Source: Ruminococcus sp. UBA4350
GTDB taxonomy: Bacteria; Bacillota; Clostridia; Oscillospirales; Ruminococcaceae
Length of the DNA: 46,775 bases
Assembly (NCBI GenBank): GCA_002394125.1
Contig: DGSY01000129.1
Span: forward strand, 1-46,775
Direction of reading: 5' to 3'
Below are positions 46,475 through 46,775 of this stretch, piece after piece; positions within the stretch are counted from its first letter, which is position 1, and each line of letters begins with the position of its first letter. Position numbers and translations under genes: made by a program. The notes under the pieces are model-generated. The model was given only the letters and a program-made list of their open reading frames with translations, did no database searches and was not told where the DNA came from.

Positions 46475-46708
46475 GTGTTGAAGAAATGTCCAAAATGTAG
46501 CAATATATTTCATTATATTGATAATGGTAATTTATATTGTCCTAATTGTAACGAATTTGAGAATGTATCCGGAAGGGCCGAAGATCGTAAAAATGAAGGA
46601 TATCCCTACTATGAAAAAAAGGAACATCGAATTGCTCAAGATTTACGAGATAAAATTAGTGACGATGAAATTGATAATCCAAGCGACTATTTCGGGAGCA
46701 TATTTTAA
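46475..46708 (+). CDS. Small zinc-ribbon protein in an AT-rich cassette
   Basis: A 77-residue protein starting with GTG (AGGAG upstream). A zinc ribbon occupies about residues 5-26 (CPKC ... CPNC). The rest is charged (GRAEDRKNEGYPYYEKKEHR, then IDNPSDYFGS). It is strikingly A+T-rich compared with the rest of the window and is bracketed by the direct repeats at 46266 and 46709, which suggests recent arrival. Function is unknown. Confidence 0.7.
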   Translation: MLKKCPKCSNIFHYIDNGNLYCPNCNEFENVSGRAEDRKNEGYPYYEKKEHRIAQDLRDKISDDEIDNPSDYFGSIF

Positions 46709-46775
46709 ACATTCAGCGCATTCCGCGTCATACGATAAATCTCCAGCCGCGACAGCGATTTCGGACTATTATTGG
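46705..46775 (-). CDS. 3' end of an unknown gene, cut by the window edge
   Basis: The last 23 codons, NNSPKSLSRLEIYRMTRNAL then NV and a TAA, are visible. The stop overlaps the stop of the convergent zinc-ribbon gene. This is the right copy of the direct repeat and seems intact, so the full gene may lie beyond the window. Its family is not recognised. Confidence 0.6.
   Translation of the reverse strand, partial: NNSPKSLSRLEIYRMTRNALNV

Overview
The window looks like chromosomal DNA from a Gram-positive anaerobe of the class Clostridia, most likely a Ruminococcus-type member of the Oscillospiraceae. The grounds are G+C-rich genes with strong AAGGAGG-type ribosome sites, canonical TTGACA/TATAAT promoters with 17-bp spacers, DivIVA and SepF, a sortase, HrcA/CIRCE control, Hfq beside MiaA, and a lipoprotein sugar-binding protein with a Glu/Ser/Ala linker. 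This is inferred from gene content, not from a marker gene.

Layout. 1-10.5 kb is mostly housekeeping on the minus strand: psd/pssA (phosphatidylethanolamine synthesis), a NUDIX hydrolase, an RluD-type pseudouridine synthase, lspA, divIVA, sepF, a YggS-type PLP protein, a HlyD-like membrane protein, hfq, miaA, a lipoprotein and an acetyltransferase. 10.6-11.8 kb is cysK, with a perfect promoter, an inverted repeat around its -10 and a possible Cys-Cys leader peptide. 12.0-20.1 kb is an accessory block: dpaB (dipicolinate synthase B) is whole, but dpaA survives only as two pieces 6.3 kb apart. Between the pieces lie a nuclease-like gene, an ABC sugar importer without its ATPase, a small unknown gene and a double helix-hairpin-helix protein. 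An AraC-family regulator abuts the upper piece. 20.3-24.0 kb is a two-component system followed by an HtrA-type protease, with four 11-bp-phased repeats upstream. 24.1-30.4 kb runs on the plus strand: pyrF-pyrK-pyrD, a histidine phosphatase, ruvX, trmL, degV and surE. 30.4-37.0 kb is a minus-strand operon ending in a lone hypF. 37.0-37.4 kb is a repeat element with terminal inverted repeats and a 70-bp tandem array, set between two divergent promoters. 37.5-44.4 kb holds a sortase, a signal-peptidase-like fusion protein, tRNA-Thr(CGT), a 458-bp inverted-repeat element with large hairpins, a flippase, two small envelope/zinc-ribbon genes and an RlmD/TrmA-family methyltransferase. 44.4-46.8 kb is AT-richer: a gene remnant, hsp20 under a CIRCE site, and two unknown genes, one of them flanked by 66-67 bp direct repeats.

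How the genes work together. The left part links lipid synthesis, lipoprotein processing, division-site assembly and RNA modification. The middle couples sugar uptake (binding protein, two permeases, AraC regulator) and an envelope-stress/phosphate-type two-component system with HtrA. The pyr genes give the last steps to UMP. The most unusual features are the dismembered dpaA gene, the two non-coding repeat elements (37016-37419 and 39951-40408), the related copy near 11.8 kb whose internal hairpin covaries, the cysK leader, and the repeat-flanked cassette at the right edge.
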